A stretch of DNA of 64,000 nucleotides. Origin: Penicillus capitatus. Its lineage: Eukaryota; Chlorophyta. Location of the stretch: positions 930,001 to 994,000 of the forward strand of contig OZ287697.1 in the NCBI GenBank assembly GCA_965649825.1, given 5' to 3'. Below are positions 48,300 to 58,620 of the stretch, piece after piece (position 1 is the first letter of the stretch; the number at the start of each line of letters is the position of its first letter). The translations under genes were made by a program, and so were the position numbers. The notes under the pieces are model-generated. The model did no database searches, was not told the origin of the DNA, and saw only the letters and a list, made by a program, of their open reading frames with translations.

Positions 48300-50311
48300 T
48301 CAGCGCTTGGAGTGGAGATGGTCTGGCTTCGTGGCCAGAATCTCCTTCACGGTATATCCAAATCGATCGAAGTCCTCTTTGTAGTAGTGATAGGCTTTCA
48401 TCATCAGATCTTCAGTGTAGTACTGCCAGATTTGATTTGCTGAGTCATGGGTCCGTGTCTGGTAAGACTTTTCACCGAATGCATGGTGTCCATCTCCCCA
48501 TCCATCGGCGCCGTATTCTTCCCAGAAGTTGAGGGACGTTCCAAATTCTTTCATCTCTGGCAGAAGATGGCCTTGCTTGCCAACGAAGTCAAGCTCGGAG
48601 CGTCGGAAATTGCAGAAAGCTGATTGGATTCGGAAGTGCTGGTCGAGTTTGTCTGGATTCGGATGCAGCTTGGTGAGACAGTGTACGAATTTGTGGAAAG
48701 GTGGTATTTTTATTTTCAAGCCTTTCATACAGGCCTGTACCCCTGGGACTCTGTGGTACTGGTGCTTCTGGAAGATCTTGTCGAGATAGCCAGACAACAG
48801 ACGAGAGATTGGATGACGGACGATGACCCCTCGGACAAATTTCTGATCGTGTGCAATGGCCTGCCAGATAGACACAGATCGTCTATCGGATAAGATATAT
48901 GATCTGTCGTACTTTTTTCTCTTTGTAGTTGAGGTTACCAGCGAATTGCAGTCCTGAGCGTCTCGGGCTCTGATTGATACCCGTTCCTGTCTGATTCCAG
49001 TCCTTGTACCCGCTCATTCTACGCATGAGGACTTTTGTCATCGTGCTCCCGCTCTTGGGTATGGCGCATATGACAAAGCCATATCTACACAGAATCTTCA
49101 TCGCAAGCAGATTTTGACCTGTGGCTAGTTCACTGTTTCATGACGACTCCACTGGCGTCCACCTTCATCATTCTTTCCCAGTGCACAGCAGGGTGATCTT
49201 TGTCGGCACAGATCCACCGATTTCGCCTGTCGATCATGATGCTTGCTCGTTGAACAATATGATCCACATCAGCCGTCACATCATCGACACCCTCTCTGTC
49301 CAAGTCGATGACCCTCAGAGGACATGGCCATTGAAGGCTGCTGCTGCCACGAGCACCCTTTGCAGCAAAGATGGCCCTCGATCCCAACCCTTCCGTCAGC
49401 GTCTTGGACAGATCATTAGCAAACTCCACGCATCCATCACCGTCCAGACAGACGAAGACGTGATCGGATCCCTTGAACGTGCGGTACGCGTAAGCAGACT
49501 TGACCGATCTGACCATCTCTGTGAGCAGTGCTCGGTATTGTGTCGTATTTCCCTCCGTCTTGCGAAACCACGACAAGGGATCCACAGGAATGACATGGAG
49601 TCGGGCATCTCCACTCTCGACGCTCGTCCCATTTAGATGACTCAGCAACTCCTGGTACTTCTGGCATCCGAGGTTGCAGTCACTGTCTGGGCATTGGGCA
49701 CAGATTTCATCATTTGCCCGGTAGACAGACTCTGGAGAAAAAAGATGAAACGATGCTGATGTCGAATTCGCGCCACTGACGAACGCATTGCTGTATGATA
49801 ACGACTGGTCACTGTTCTCCGTTCGCTTCTCCTGTTTAGTATCTGTCGCTTTCTGTGCAATCTCCGTGTGTTCTTCACTGCGTGTTGGATTCTCTACGGA
49901 TGCTGGGGCATCTGCGGACACCTCTTCGATATTACCCCACTCCTCCTGTGCCGTTTCGTGTCCGCTTGTTACAGCACGTTCCTCGTCGGAAGTTGTTTCG
50001 GTCGCCGGACTTTCTTGAATCTCGAGCCTCTCTGCTGCCGCTGCTCCTTCAGATTTGCTCATCGTTTCAGAGCTGTCCATTTTCCCAGTCGAGCCCTCCT
50101 CTCTCGCACTGCTGCTTCGAATGAATGTCGTCTCGCGATACATTTCCGTTGTCTCTTTTCCTGCTTACAGAATGCTTGTCTCGAAGATCGTTTCCGCACG
50201 CAGCATACCTGTTTGTAACTGAGCCGTATAAAACAGGAGAATGAGGACGAGAATCACGGCACAGGCGCCGTATTCCTTCCATCCTAATCGGCGCTGGGCG
50301 ACCCGAGACAT
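48300..50311 (-). CDS. Type II membrane carbohydrate sulfotransferase B
   Basis: The ATG at 50311 gives MSRVAQRRLGWKEYGACAVI and an anchor (CAVILVLILLFYTAQLQTG). A 48-nt intron (50208-50161) joins QLQTG to KETTEMYRETT. The stem is long, Glu/Ser/Thr-rich and unlike copy A. From VSGANSTSASFHLFSPES on, the protein matches copy A, including ICAQCPDSDCNLGC. PAPS motifs: CAIPKSGSTMTKVLM and VIVRHPISRLLSGYLDK. Between them copy B has a different linker and needs a 30-nt intron (48912-48883). The C terminus ends ATKPDHLHSKR at 48300, where homology to copy A stops. It is likely an active Golgi sulfotransferase. Confidence 0.78.
48883..48912 (-). other. Candidate 30-nt intron in sulfotransferase B
   Basis: GTACGA donor and GATAG acceptor; splicing joins NYKEKK to RSVSIWQAIAHDQKFVRG in frame. 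Copy A has a 56-nt intron at the corresponding place. Confidence 0.5.
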
Positions 50312-50386
50312 GAATTCGATAAGAAAACCGACTGAATGCTTACACAGTCACATCACCCATCCGTCCTTCTGAACACCTCCACCATC

Positions 50387-51858
50387 TCATTTCGGTCTCT
50401 CATCGTTCCATTGAGACAGAAAAGAGCTCCCGTAATCGTAAAGGAGCTCCTCTCCGGCTCGGATGTCCCTCCCAGCGAAGATACCCACGCGATAGTCTCC
50501 ATCAACCAGCAGGTACTTAACATAGCAATTGGGCTCCGAAGAGTGGTTGGCAAAGCGAAGCTTGTTTCCTCGATGATTTGCATCGATCACCGTCTCGGCC
50601 GTCGCACTGAAGAGATAGGATCTGTCTTCGATGTCGTAGACCCTCCCCCTTCTCTCAGCCTCTTCGTCGCTGATCAGCTCGCCCGTGTACTCGCCTAGGC
50701 AGTCCACTGTCTCGTCCCCTCTCTCCGATTGGCGTGCTTACCGATGAGCTCGTCCTTTTTGACGCTCTCGAGCATGAACGTTCCCCATCCGACGATCTCG
50801 GACAGCCCCATCGCCACTCGCTTGTTCCGTCGCATCCGAATGCTCATGTTGCGGCAGCAGGACGTCCCGTCGGAACGGCACGAGATGCACACGTCTGGAT
50901 CGCATTCCCTCGACGCCGCCACGCACGGACACCGTTGCGTCTCGCAGCGCTGCACGCACTTGCAGCCTTTCCAGGCATTGCCGCACACTCTCTTGAACGT
51001 CCGGTGTCCGTTCCAGCAGGCGCAGTACTTGTCGCAGAAGTTCTTGGACTTGACGCAGGGGCAGGTCGCTGAGCAGTTGGCGCGGCAGGCGCAGGGCAGG
51101 TACTGGTGCCAGAGCTCGGACTCCTGGTGACGCAGACGCTTGGCCACGACAGGCGCGCCCTTTCGGCACCCGACCGAGACCTTCTTCGACACCCTGCGTC
51201 TCCTCGGCAGACTCGCCATGCGTTTTGTCCCCAGTCCGGGATGTCTCTGCAAGTGTCGCCGGATCTGCGAGCAGGTCTTCGTGAAGACGAACTTCTGCAG
51301 CTCGCACGGACGCTCGCCGTAGACATCAAGCCCCTTCACACGATCTCTCCTCGAATGAAACGCCCGTCGACGCTCACCTTCTCGAGAAGGTCGATCTCGT
51401 CGCTGTCCCAGCCTCCCTCTCCCCACAGCGTCGACGTCTCCACGGCGTCGTTCAGGTAGCACCTGGGACCGCATGGCTGTTCGGGCGCCTCGGCACGCGG
51501 CGGCGGCTGCAGTGCCGGCAGCACGCTCGATTCCGGATGCAGCGAGCAGTTGTAGCGCACACACCTTCGACAGAGCTGCACGACGGCGTCCTGCGCCGCC
51601 CGCGGAGCACTCTCCCGACGGAGCCTCTCCTCGAGCGAAGACGTCTCGACGCCGAGCCTCTCCGAGAGCAGAGGGACGAACGTCGCCGCCTCCCATCCCT
51701 CCTCCCGCAATCGGGCCAGGCAGAACTCCCTCCACTCGACGTCTCTGGAGTCCCATCGGCGATGGCTCTCCGACTGCACCTCGTCTTCGTCTTCGCTCGC
51801 CGGCAGCGTCTCGCCCGTGTCGTCGTCGGTGTAGAAGAGGCGCTTGTGGTTGTGCACC
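50387..51858 (-). pseudogene. EZH2: E(z)/EZH2 copy B, 3' part, cut off by retrotransposon
   Basis: Reads from VHNHKRLFYTDDDTG through the CXC domain and SET domain, with the same introns as copy A, ending QWNDERPK at 50387. The coding sequence is open apart from the insertion. Its own N terminus lies 8.5 kb away at 60843-60408. Unless the element is spliced out or an internal start is used, no full protein is made. Confidence 0.85.
51854..51858. repeat. Target site duplication GCACC, left
   Basis: GCACC directly precedes the 5' LTR and is repeated at 60408-60412. The uninterrupted E(z) copy A contains the site once (GGTGC near 22930). Confidence 0.95.
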
Positions 51859-52482
51859 TGTGAAAAAATGGCGCAAATTCTGACAAAACGATGATGGGAC
51901 GTCTCTGTAATAATGATATTCCTGTCACTTGGCACTTGTCGCGTCTTTGGCTGTGCGACGTAACCGTCGCTGCTGAGTCGCAAATAAGTCATGGTGACTG
52001 GGAGTGAGTTCCTAAGAAGTTCCTAGGAAACTTCTAGAAGTTCATAATGAATTACCTGGTTCCAATGGGAACCTCATTGCGAACTCACTCTTGAAGTTCA
52101 GCTGATTTTCCTGTCGTCACATCGGGGTCGGAGTACTTAAGCAAGGTTTTGACACATAAAAACACCTTTCGTTTAAACATCAAAGTCTACACGTGTGTTC
52201 TGAATCGCATACAATCTGTCAAAACATTCGCTGTCTATTCCCAAAGTTGTAACAAGTCGCCCTTTGCTGCAAAACTGTTTGTGTGGCCTCCGAGCTTTCG
52301 TCCATCCTCATCCAATTTCAAGACTTCCGCTGCGCTTGTGAGATGAGCCAACACGGGGACGACTCCGGCAACAATGCTCCACCTCCACCTCCCGGCCAAG
52401 GCGAGGGAGAAATACGTGTCGTCCAAGCCGAGAACGTCGAGAGGGAGGTACAGGAGGAGGGTGCCGGAGGGAGTTCTTCACA
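51859..52482 (+). repeat. 5' LTR, 624 bp
   Basis: Begins TGTGAA and ends TTCACA, a 6-bp terminal inverted repeat. It has a TATA-like CATAAAAA near 52155. The Gag ATG (52343) lies inside it. Confidence 0.95.
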
Positions 52483-55400
52483 TGGTTTCGGAGCGAACGG
52501 TCCACCGCCACAGCAGCCTCAAGGGGAAGACCCCCCTCCCGAATTAAGGGGGATACCTGACGCCGCACTATTACAACACCTTGGTTGGTTACGACAAGAG
52601 GCACAAAGGCGCGAGGAGGAAAGACAAGCCGCTGCCGAACCGGCGGCCGTTCCCCCGGCCCAGGAAGACGCGCCCCCTAGCGAGGACCAACAAGTCATGA
52701 GTAGGTTTGAGGAACTTATCTTCGAGAACGCCCGGGCCTTCAAGCAAAGGCTGACGGACCTCGACCAATGGGGAGGAAGGCAATTGGAGAAGCTGCAAGA
52801 CTGGTGGACAAGAAGACGAGCCCCGGTCGCCGCCCGACCTTGGGTGGCCCCGGCGGGCGAACCCGTTGTCGCACCAGAACCGGACGCGCCCCCTCCAGCC
52901 GTCAATCCTCGCCCACTCCGTACGTGGGCGCGATGGAGGGCAATTTGGTATTCCCGTTTGCACACCCTTCTCCTCTTGGGACTAATCGGGACCGTCGTCG
53001 TTCTCACACGAAACAAGGGGCAAACGCCTAAAGAGCGTTTCGCCGAATACTACGCGGCGTTCAGTGACTTCGAACGTCAACCGGATGGCTGCCCCTGGGG
53101 GTCAAAGATGACAACGACGTGGAAATTTAACACGAAGGGCTGGATATCGGAATGCGTCCCGACAACGGACTTCGCATGGGACGAGCTCCAACTCAACTCG
53201 GCATTCACCGCGAGCATGAAGGCGGCGCTGGGGGCATATGTCGGTCTAGACCCCAAGACGTCGTGGGCCAAGCCAATTGCTGAGCTCTTCGTGGACACGC
53301 TAAGTCATGCGCAATCCAATAAGAACTCTGGCTTGGACGCACAACTCATCCTCCAACTTAGTAAGATGAACCACATGTTTGCACACATGCAGGCAGAACG
53401 CAAGCTTTACGAAAGCAAGCGGCCTGCGGAGCTCGAGGCATTCGCTCTGCCACTGTCCCAGGGGCAGAAGCGTATCGAAGAGACACTGTCCGGGGCGCAC
53501 CGCATGATGAATCAATTGGCATCTGACGTAACCAGGGCGGTGCGCGACGAGGCGCTGAGGAGTGGAAAACTGTCCCAGGCACAGCTCGCCGACCTGGAGA
53601 AGAGGATCAAGGAAAGCCAGGATGCAAACACTCTGTCGCTGAGCAAGCAGATGCAAGGAATTGAGGAATCGATGACCCGGCTCAGGCGTCACTGCGACAA
53701 CGCAAGGAAGCGCTGCGAAGAAGCGCTTGAGCTGGTCGATAAGGCAAGGCAGGACGGTATCATTGAGAACAATCTCGACACCCAACGCCTAAGGGAGCAG
53801 CTCGAGGACACCTTCGAAGACTTTCAGCGCTGGGGAGCAAAGACCACCGGCAGCCTGTTTTCTGCCTGGCCGTGGCTTCGCAGCGGACTCGGACTGCTCG
53901 CCTCGTTTTGCTCCTGGTTACCGTTTTGGGGCTGGGGCATAGTGATCTTCGTAATGATGTGCGTGGTCGCCGTGCTAGGCGCTCTGCTCAAGAAAACCGT
54001 GGATATGATCCACGGAGGACTGAACCTCATGGAATCTTTGCAGAAGGCCGTCGAGAAGCTCGTGGAATGGGTGGTCGCCATCTGTGCGCTACCATTCCGA
54101 CTCATCCGCTGGGTCCTGCGACTGGGCTGGTGGACGGTCCGGATGTTTGTGGATAAGTTGGGGCAGGAGTTTGTGCTGGAACGACCAGCCCCGGCCTCCC
54201 CGCGACAGCGGAGTCCAAGGACACCACGAGCGGGCGCCGCCCGAGGGCGACGTAGCCGACGAAGCAGCCAAGGATCGGAGAATCAAGGACGAAGCAGCCA
54301 GAGTTCGGGACAAGGACACCAAGAAGAACAAGCCAGTGAGCCATCTCCGCAACAGGAGAACGGGGGACGAGCTGTCGTTCAAGATCCGTCACCAACCGCA
54401 CCGAGAATCGAAGAGGTGGCCCAGGTATCGACAAACGATCCCGGACCGCGTCAATCCCAAGACCGCACGCCGCCAGCGGGAAGAGTGGCTCCAGAGGTGC
54501 CAAGACCTGAAGCCCCTCCAGCGACTCCGCAAAACACACCGCCGCCTCCACAAGTTCCACGGGAGGAGGTACCCCGCGAAGAAAGAAGAGGAGGCGGGCG
54601 AAGAGGACGAGGAAGACGAGGGGGTCGAGCGCCCGGAGGCCGAGGGCGCCAGGGACAGCGGTCGGGTGGCTACGCTTCTGACGAAACCCAAGACCGACGT
54701 CGGACGGAACCACGACTTGCGTGGGAACTCCGCCCTGTCAGTGATGGTGAAGACGAGAAGTTGCCACACTCGCGGAGCCCGGCACTGCCGCCGAATTTCG
54801 AGGCATATGAAAATATCCTGGACCGACTCCGCCAACTGGAAATGGACAGAAGGCCCCTTGCGGCGGCACGTCCGCCGCCTCCGCCGATGGTCCGACCTCC
54901 CGCACCGCGCCCGGCGTCACCAATTCCCAGACGGGCTCCACACGTTGGAGGACCCTCGCTGCAAGTCACACATACGCCAAGACGCCCCAACCAGAGACGC
55001 TGTGCAAATTGCAACGCATCTGGACACGTAACTAACGAGTGCCCACTCTTCTGGCAGCAAGTGGTTCAGCCTCCGGTCAGTGAGGTTCCGCGACAAGCAG
55101 ATGAGGGACCAAGCGACAGGCCACCAGTGGCAGCGGTATGGGACGCCGCCACAAGTCGTGACCCATCGCGGCTCTACTACGTACGCGCCAAGCTGGCCGA
55201 GGGGGCTAGTCCCGTTCAGATGCTCGTGGATTCGGGATCCTCCGTATGCGTAATGCCCACGGAACGCTGCATACAAGGCGGTTGGGAAATCCAGCCCCTC
55301 CCGGAGCCAATGGAAGTCCAGGCTTTCAACGGCGTGGCCACCCAGGTTCGGGGCCGAGTGGGCCTCCCGGTGGACATCGGCGGAGAAACAAGACAGGTGC

Positions 55401-55558
55401 CATTTCTCGTAGTGGACGGGCCTGAGCACCCAATCGTCGGCGTCAACGCTCTGCGAGATTTCGGCTGGAGTTTGGACTTCGCGGGAAACCGACTCGTGGC
55501 CCCGGATGGGCGCTCGGTCATGTGCGCGGCGGTACAGGAAGCACACCGCCCAAACTAG
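52343..55558 (+). CDS. gag: Retrotransposon ORF1: Gag-like membrane protein with CCHC knuckle and protease
   Basis: First ATG 52343; the first 46 codons come from the LTR. About 1071 residues. N terminus Pro/Gln-rich; a membrane segment near residues 206-222 (LLLLGLIGTVVVL); a helical, charged middle part with two Cys pairs; a second strongly hydrophobic region near 514-549 (WGIVIFVMMCVVAVLGALL) and an amphipathic one near 572-597; then a basic, disordered part; a CCHC zinc knuckle (CANCNASGHVTNEC) near 887-900; and an aspartic protease with DSGSS near 961. Typical Gag proteins have no transmembrane helices, so the front two thirds is unusual. It ends in TAG at 55556-55558, and Pol is reached by -1 frameshift. 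Confidence 0.85.
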   Translation: MSQHGDDSGNNAPPPPPGQGEGEIRVVQAENVEREVQEEGAGGSSSHGFGANGPPPQQPQGEDPPPELRGIPDAALLQHLGWLRQEAQRREEERQAAAEPAAVPPAQEDAPPSEDQQVMSRFEELIFENARAFKQRLTDLDQWGGRQLEKLQDWWTRRRAPVAARPWVAPAGEPVVAPEPDAPPPAVNPRPLRTWARWRAIWYSRLHTLLLLGLIGTVVVLTRNKGQTPKERFAEYYAAFSDFERQPDGCPWGSKMTTTWKFNTKGWISECVPTTDFAWDELQLNSAFTASMKAALGAYVGLDPKTSWAKPIAELFVDTLSHAQSNKNSGLDAQLILQLSKMNHMFAHMQAERKLYESKRPAELEAFALPLSQGQKRIEETLSGAHRMMNQLASDVTRAVRDEALRSGKLSQAQLADLEKRIKESQDANTLSLSKQMQGIEESMTRLRRHCDNARKRCEEALELVDKARQDGIIENNLDTQRLREQLEDTFEDFQRWGAKTTGSLFSAWPWLRSGLGLLASFCSWLPFWGWGIVIFVMMCVVAVLGALLKKTVDMIHGGLNLMESLQKAVEKLVEWVVAICALPFRLIRWVLRLGWWTVRMFVDKLGQEFVLERPAPASPRQRSPRTPRAGAARGRRSRRSSQGSENQGRSSQSSGQGHQEEQASEPSPQQENGGRAVVQDPSPTAPRIEEVAQVSTNDPGPRQSQDRTPPAGRVAPEVPRPEAPPATPQNTPPPPQVPREEVPREERRGGGRRGRGRRGGRAPGGRGRQGQRSGGYASDETQDRRRTEPRLAWELRPVSDGEDEKLPHSRSPALPPNFEAYENILDRLRQLEMDRRPLAAARPPPPPMVRPPAPRPASPIPRRAPHVGGPSLQVTHTPRRPNQRRCANCNASGHVTNECPLFWQQVVQPPVSEVPRQADEGPSDRPPVAAVWDAATSRDPSRLYYVRAKLAEGASPVQMLVDSGSSVCVMPTERCIQGGWEIQPLPEPMEVQAFNGVATQVRGRVGLPVDIGGETRQVPFLVVDGPEHPIVGVNALRDFGWSLDFAGNRLVAPDGRSVMCAAVQEAHRPN
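52483..52500 (+). other. Primer binding site, inside Gag
   Basis: TGGTTTCGGAGC starts on the base after the LTR, the normal place for the tRNA primer site, and begins with TGG. The matching tRNA is not in the window, so I do not name it. The site is also translated as part of ORF1. Confidence 0.75.
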
Positions 55559-58383
55559 CTGCCCCCTCCAAAAGCCACGGGAGGGGCGGCTTTGTTCGCG
55601 TGCACCAGCAGTGGGAAATCAAGGATGGAACCGGGATCTCAATCACTCCAAAGGGAGTCCAGCTGCAGAGTGGAAAGCCAAGATTCTTGCCGCCGAGAAC
55701 TTGGGAACGCTGGTACCTCCCGTGGAAGATAGAAGTAGAAGGCGGCGTCACAATAGCTAGCTGCTTCCAACGGCCGGAAGTTCTGTCTGGAGTAGTGGTG
55801 ACGTCTGGAGGAATGATACGTTGTGAGGTCTACAATACGTCAGAAAGAGTGATCCGGATCACTCCGACGACGCCCCTCGTTTCCTTGCATGGACACGACA
55901 GCATCGAGGTAGTCCGGCTGGCCAAGATCAACACGGTCGCCGCCGACACTCTCGCTGAGTCCCTGCGAGACGAGCTGGCGAGTCGTTTTCCTGACGTGAG
56001 CGACCTGAGCCGACACCCTATTGTGCCCGCAATGGAGCCCCTCCAAGTCAGAGCCGACGAAGTCTGCTGGACACCACCCAGAGAGCAAGGGTTGCGCACA
56101 TCGTACAAGACAGAGCAGGTCGCCGACCGACGCAAGATAGCCGAACAGCTTGAGCACTATGTTCAGCGCGGCTATCTCCGACAGGTCTCCATGGGTGAGC
56201 GAGTGGCTCTAAGCCCCCTGTACCCCATCCCAAAGAAGGATGGGAGCTACAGGTTCACCAACGACTTTCGTTGGTTGAACGCTCACTTCAAGAAACATGG
56301 AATGACCCAGATCGACGTCTGGCGGCGGCTGTGGGATGTAGACCCGGCATGGAGGTACTTTGCGAAGCTGGACCTCAAGGATGGCTTCTTCGCCATCCCG
56401 GTGTGCCCAGAACTGCAGACTGCGTTTGCCTTCACCTGGCAAGACCGCCGCTACGCCTGGAGACGCCTGCCGCAGGGATGGTCCTGGAGCCCGATCCTCT
56501 TCGCTGAGCGCGTTGCCGAGATCGTCCAGGGGCTCGGTGCGGTGCAATACGCCGATGACCTCCTTGTAGGCGGTGTCACTCCCGAAGAGCTCTGCGACCG
56601 CGTCCGTAGCATCTTCGCCCGTTTCCAGGAGTTCGGGCTCAAGGTCAACCTCGCGAAGACCGAGCTCCTGCGAACGAAAGTCAAGTTCCTGGGGATGGAA
56701 CTGTCGCATGGGTCGTGGACGCTGACAGACTACTTCCGCAGTCGCTGGACCCAACTCGGAGAGGTGACGCACTGGAAAGATCTTGAGCGCCTCATCGGAG
56801 TGCTCTCCTATCTGAGGCGAACCATTGTGGACCTCGAGAGATTGATAGCGCCCCTCCGACAGCTGCTAGCAGAAGCCAAGGCAAGAAAACAAGACGGCAA
56901 GTGGTGGGACCGAGCCCGACGGGAAGTCTGGGAGGTGCTTCTGCGAGCCCTCGATCGACAGGTATTGCTCGAACTGCCTGGTCTCCGGACGACGCAATAC
57001 ATTCTCGAGACGGATTGGTCTGGAGAGCACGCGGGATATCTGCTGTGGGCCAAAGGGCCAAACCACGAGCACCTCGTCGACCTCGGAAGCAAGAGTGTGC
57101 CGGAAGTGACTTCATCTTTCCTCGGGGAACTCAAGGCAATCGTGTGGGCTTGTCAAGCAACAAAGCCGTTGCGAGGGGACTTTCCTTTGCTCATCCGGAC
57201 GGACAACCAAGCGGTCGCCGAGCAACTGAGCACCAGCACGCCAAGTCTCAAGGACAAGCGAGTACTGCGCCTACTAGGGTGGCTCCTAGGAAACGAAAAC
57301 TTCATTGTCGAATTCGTTCCCGGGGCAGAAAACCAAGGCGCGGACCTCTTATCCAGACCCCGTAAGGGAAAGGGCGCAGCCGAGGTGTCTCAGGCAACGG
57401 CGGGCCCGACACGAGGCCAGCTGAGGCAGATCAAGAAGGCTCACGAAGGGCACTTCAACTGGCAGACAACGCTGAGGAACCTCAAAGCAACGGGAGCAGA
57501 TTGGCCAGGGATGAGAACACATGTCCGACAGTTCGTCCAAGGGTGCAGGCAATGTCAGGCCTACGGACGACCCATTCAGCGACCCGTCTGGGGCTCGTGG
57601 GATTGCCCCTGCCCCAACGACACGGTCTTTTGTGATTTTCTCGGACCCATACAATGGGAAAAGGAGGAAGACAACGTGCACGTGTTTCTCATGATAGACG
57701 GATTCAGCCGCTACGTCATGCTCACAGCTTCGGCAGGGCCGACGGCCGAGGCCGCGAAGGCGGGACTGCGTAAGTGGATATATCACTTCGGGCCCCCTCG
57801 CCGGCTCGTGAGTGACCAAGGCGCAGCTTTTGTATCCATCGACTTCGAAGAGTATTGCAGCCGGCGCCACGTGGAGATGGCACTGTCTCCTGCCTATGCT
57901 CACTGGAGCAATGGAATGGCCGAGCGAGCAATTGGCACCATCCTGGGTCGAATCCGAAGAGAAGGCCCAAGTGCGCCATGGCCGTCACTCCTCCAACGTA
58001 TCGAGAAGGCGTATAACGAATCATGGCACTCTGCGCTTGGATACGCTCCGAGTCTCGTCATGACGGGCAAACGAGCCGATGGTACGCGGCTCCAGAAGGA
58101 GGAACTGGACAGGGTCCAAGGAAGAGCATGGAAGCGTTCGGACGACCAACGGCGGAAGCGAAGAACAAGACACGAGCGGACCATCCCGACGAGAAGAAAC
58201 CTACGAGTTGGAGACAAGGTCGCAATCATGGTGCCGCGGCCAGCACATAAGCTAGCGGCCCAGTGGGAGTCGGGATGGCGCGTCCGCGCTATTGTCACTC
58301 CACATATCATCGAGGTCGAAACACTGGATGGGCGGAATCGCCGGTCGTGTCACTCGCACCAGCTACGGCTTCTGCAGATGTGA
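55522..58383 (+). CDS. pol: Retrotransposon ORF2: Pol (reverse transcriptase, RNase H, integrase)
   Basis: Frame -1 to ORF1; translated after the frameshift at about 55555. A beta-strand-rich linker (residues about 30-130) precedes the reverse transcriptase with FAKLDLKDGFFAIPV, LPQGWSWSPILF and YADDLLVGG (near residue 342). RNase H: ETDWSGEHAGYLL, GELKAIVWA, RTDNQAVAEQ (Asp, Glu, Asp kept). Integrase: zinc finger H-x-x-x-H ... CRQCQ from about 640, then DFLGPIQW, SDQGAAFVSIDF and GMAERAIG give D, D and E. A basic C-terminal domain ends at 58383. All catalytic residues are present and no stop interrupts the frame. Confidence 0.93.
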   Translation: MRGGTGSTPPKLAAPSKSHGRGGFVRVHQQWEIKDGTGISITPKGVQLQSGKPRFLPPRTWERWYLPWKIEVEGGVTIASCFQRPEVLSGVVVTSGGMIRCEVYNTSERVIRITPTTPLVSLHGHDSIEVVRLAKINTVAADTLAESLRDELASRFPDVSDLSRHPIVPAMEPLQVRADEVCWTPPREQGLRTSYKTEQVADRRKIAEQLEHYVQRGYLRQVSMGERVALSPLYPIPKKDGSYRFTNDFRWLNAHFKKHGMTQIDVWRRLWDVDPAWRYFAKLDLKDGFFAIPVCPELQTAFAFTWQDRRYAWRRLPQGWSWSPILFAERVAEIVQGLGAVQYADDLLVGGVTPEELCDRVRSIFARFQEFGLKVNLAKTELLRTKVKFLGMELSHGSWTLTDYFRSRWTQLGEVTHWKDLERLIGVLSYLRRTIVDLERLIAPLRQLLAEAKARKQDGKWWDRARREVWEVLLRALDRQVLLELPGLRTTQYILETDWSGEHAGYLLWAKGPNHEHLVDLGSKSVPEVTSSFLGELKAIVWACQATKPLRGDFPLLIRTDNQAVAEQLSTSTPSLKDKRVLRLLGWLLGNENFIVEFVPGAENQGADLLSRPRKGKGAAEVSQATAGPTRGQLRQIKKAHEGHFNWQTTLRNLKATGADWPGMRTHVRQFVQGCRQCQAYGRPIQRPVWGSWDCPCPNDTVFCDFLGPIQWEKEEDNVHVFLMIDGFSRYVMLTASAGPTAEAAKAGLRKWIYHFGPPRRLVSDQGAAFVSIDFEEYCSRRHVEMALSPAYAHWSNGMAERAIGTILGRIRREGPSAPWPSLLQRIEKAYNESWHSALGYAPSLVMTGKRADGTRLQKEELDRVQGRAWKRSDDQRRKRRTRHERTIPTRRNLRVGDKVAIMVPRPAHKLAAQWESGWRVRAIVTPHIIEVETLDGRNRRSCHSHQLRLLQM
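55549..55586 (+). promoter_or_regulatory. -1 programmed ribosomal frameshift signal between Gag and Pol
   Basis: Slippery heptamer C CCA AAC at 55549-55555, read in the ORF1 frame immediately before its UAG. After a 7-nt spacer comes a 7-bp GC-rich stem, CCCCTCC (55563-55569) with GGAGGGG (55580-55586), loop of 10 nt. A one-base backward slip continues as CCC AAA CTA GCT into ORF2. Confidence 0.85.
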
Positions 58384-58612
58384 CGCACTCATTAGGTAAT
58401 CCGACGGGTTGCTGACGGATACACCTTTGTCTTCCAAAGTTCATAACGGTTTGCGACGGATGACCAAATGCGTAGGGAAACTCCCGATGGTTGGAAGATA
58501 GCTTCCTCCAGCGGAGCGAAGTTCCCGACGGATGCCATGAACTTTGGGCGAACCATAGGATAACCGCCAGTCAGGGCGCGCGCTGGGCACGTGTCCTCGG
58601 AGGTTACGGGGG

Positions 58613-58620
58613 TATAAAGG
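58613..58620 (+). promoter_or_regulatory. Internal TATA box for ORF3
   Basis: TATAAAGG at 58613-58620 lies in the 273-bp gap after Pol, 37 bp before the ORF3 ATG. It suggests a separate subgenomic-type transcript with a very short leader. Confidence 0.55.

Noticed and set aside
55600-55920. A dUTPase domain at the start of Pol
   Set aside because: The strand pattern (GVVVTSGGMIRCEVYNTS) is reminiscent, but the conserved dUTPase active-site motifs are missing. I treat it as the protease-RT linker.
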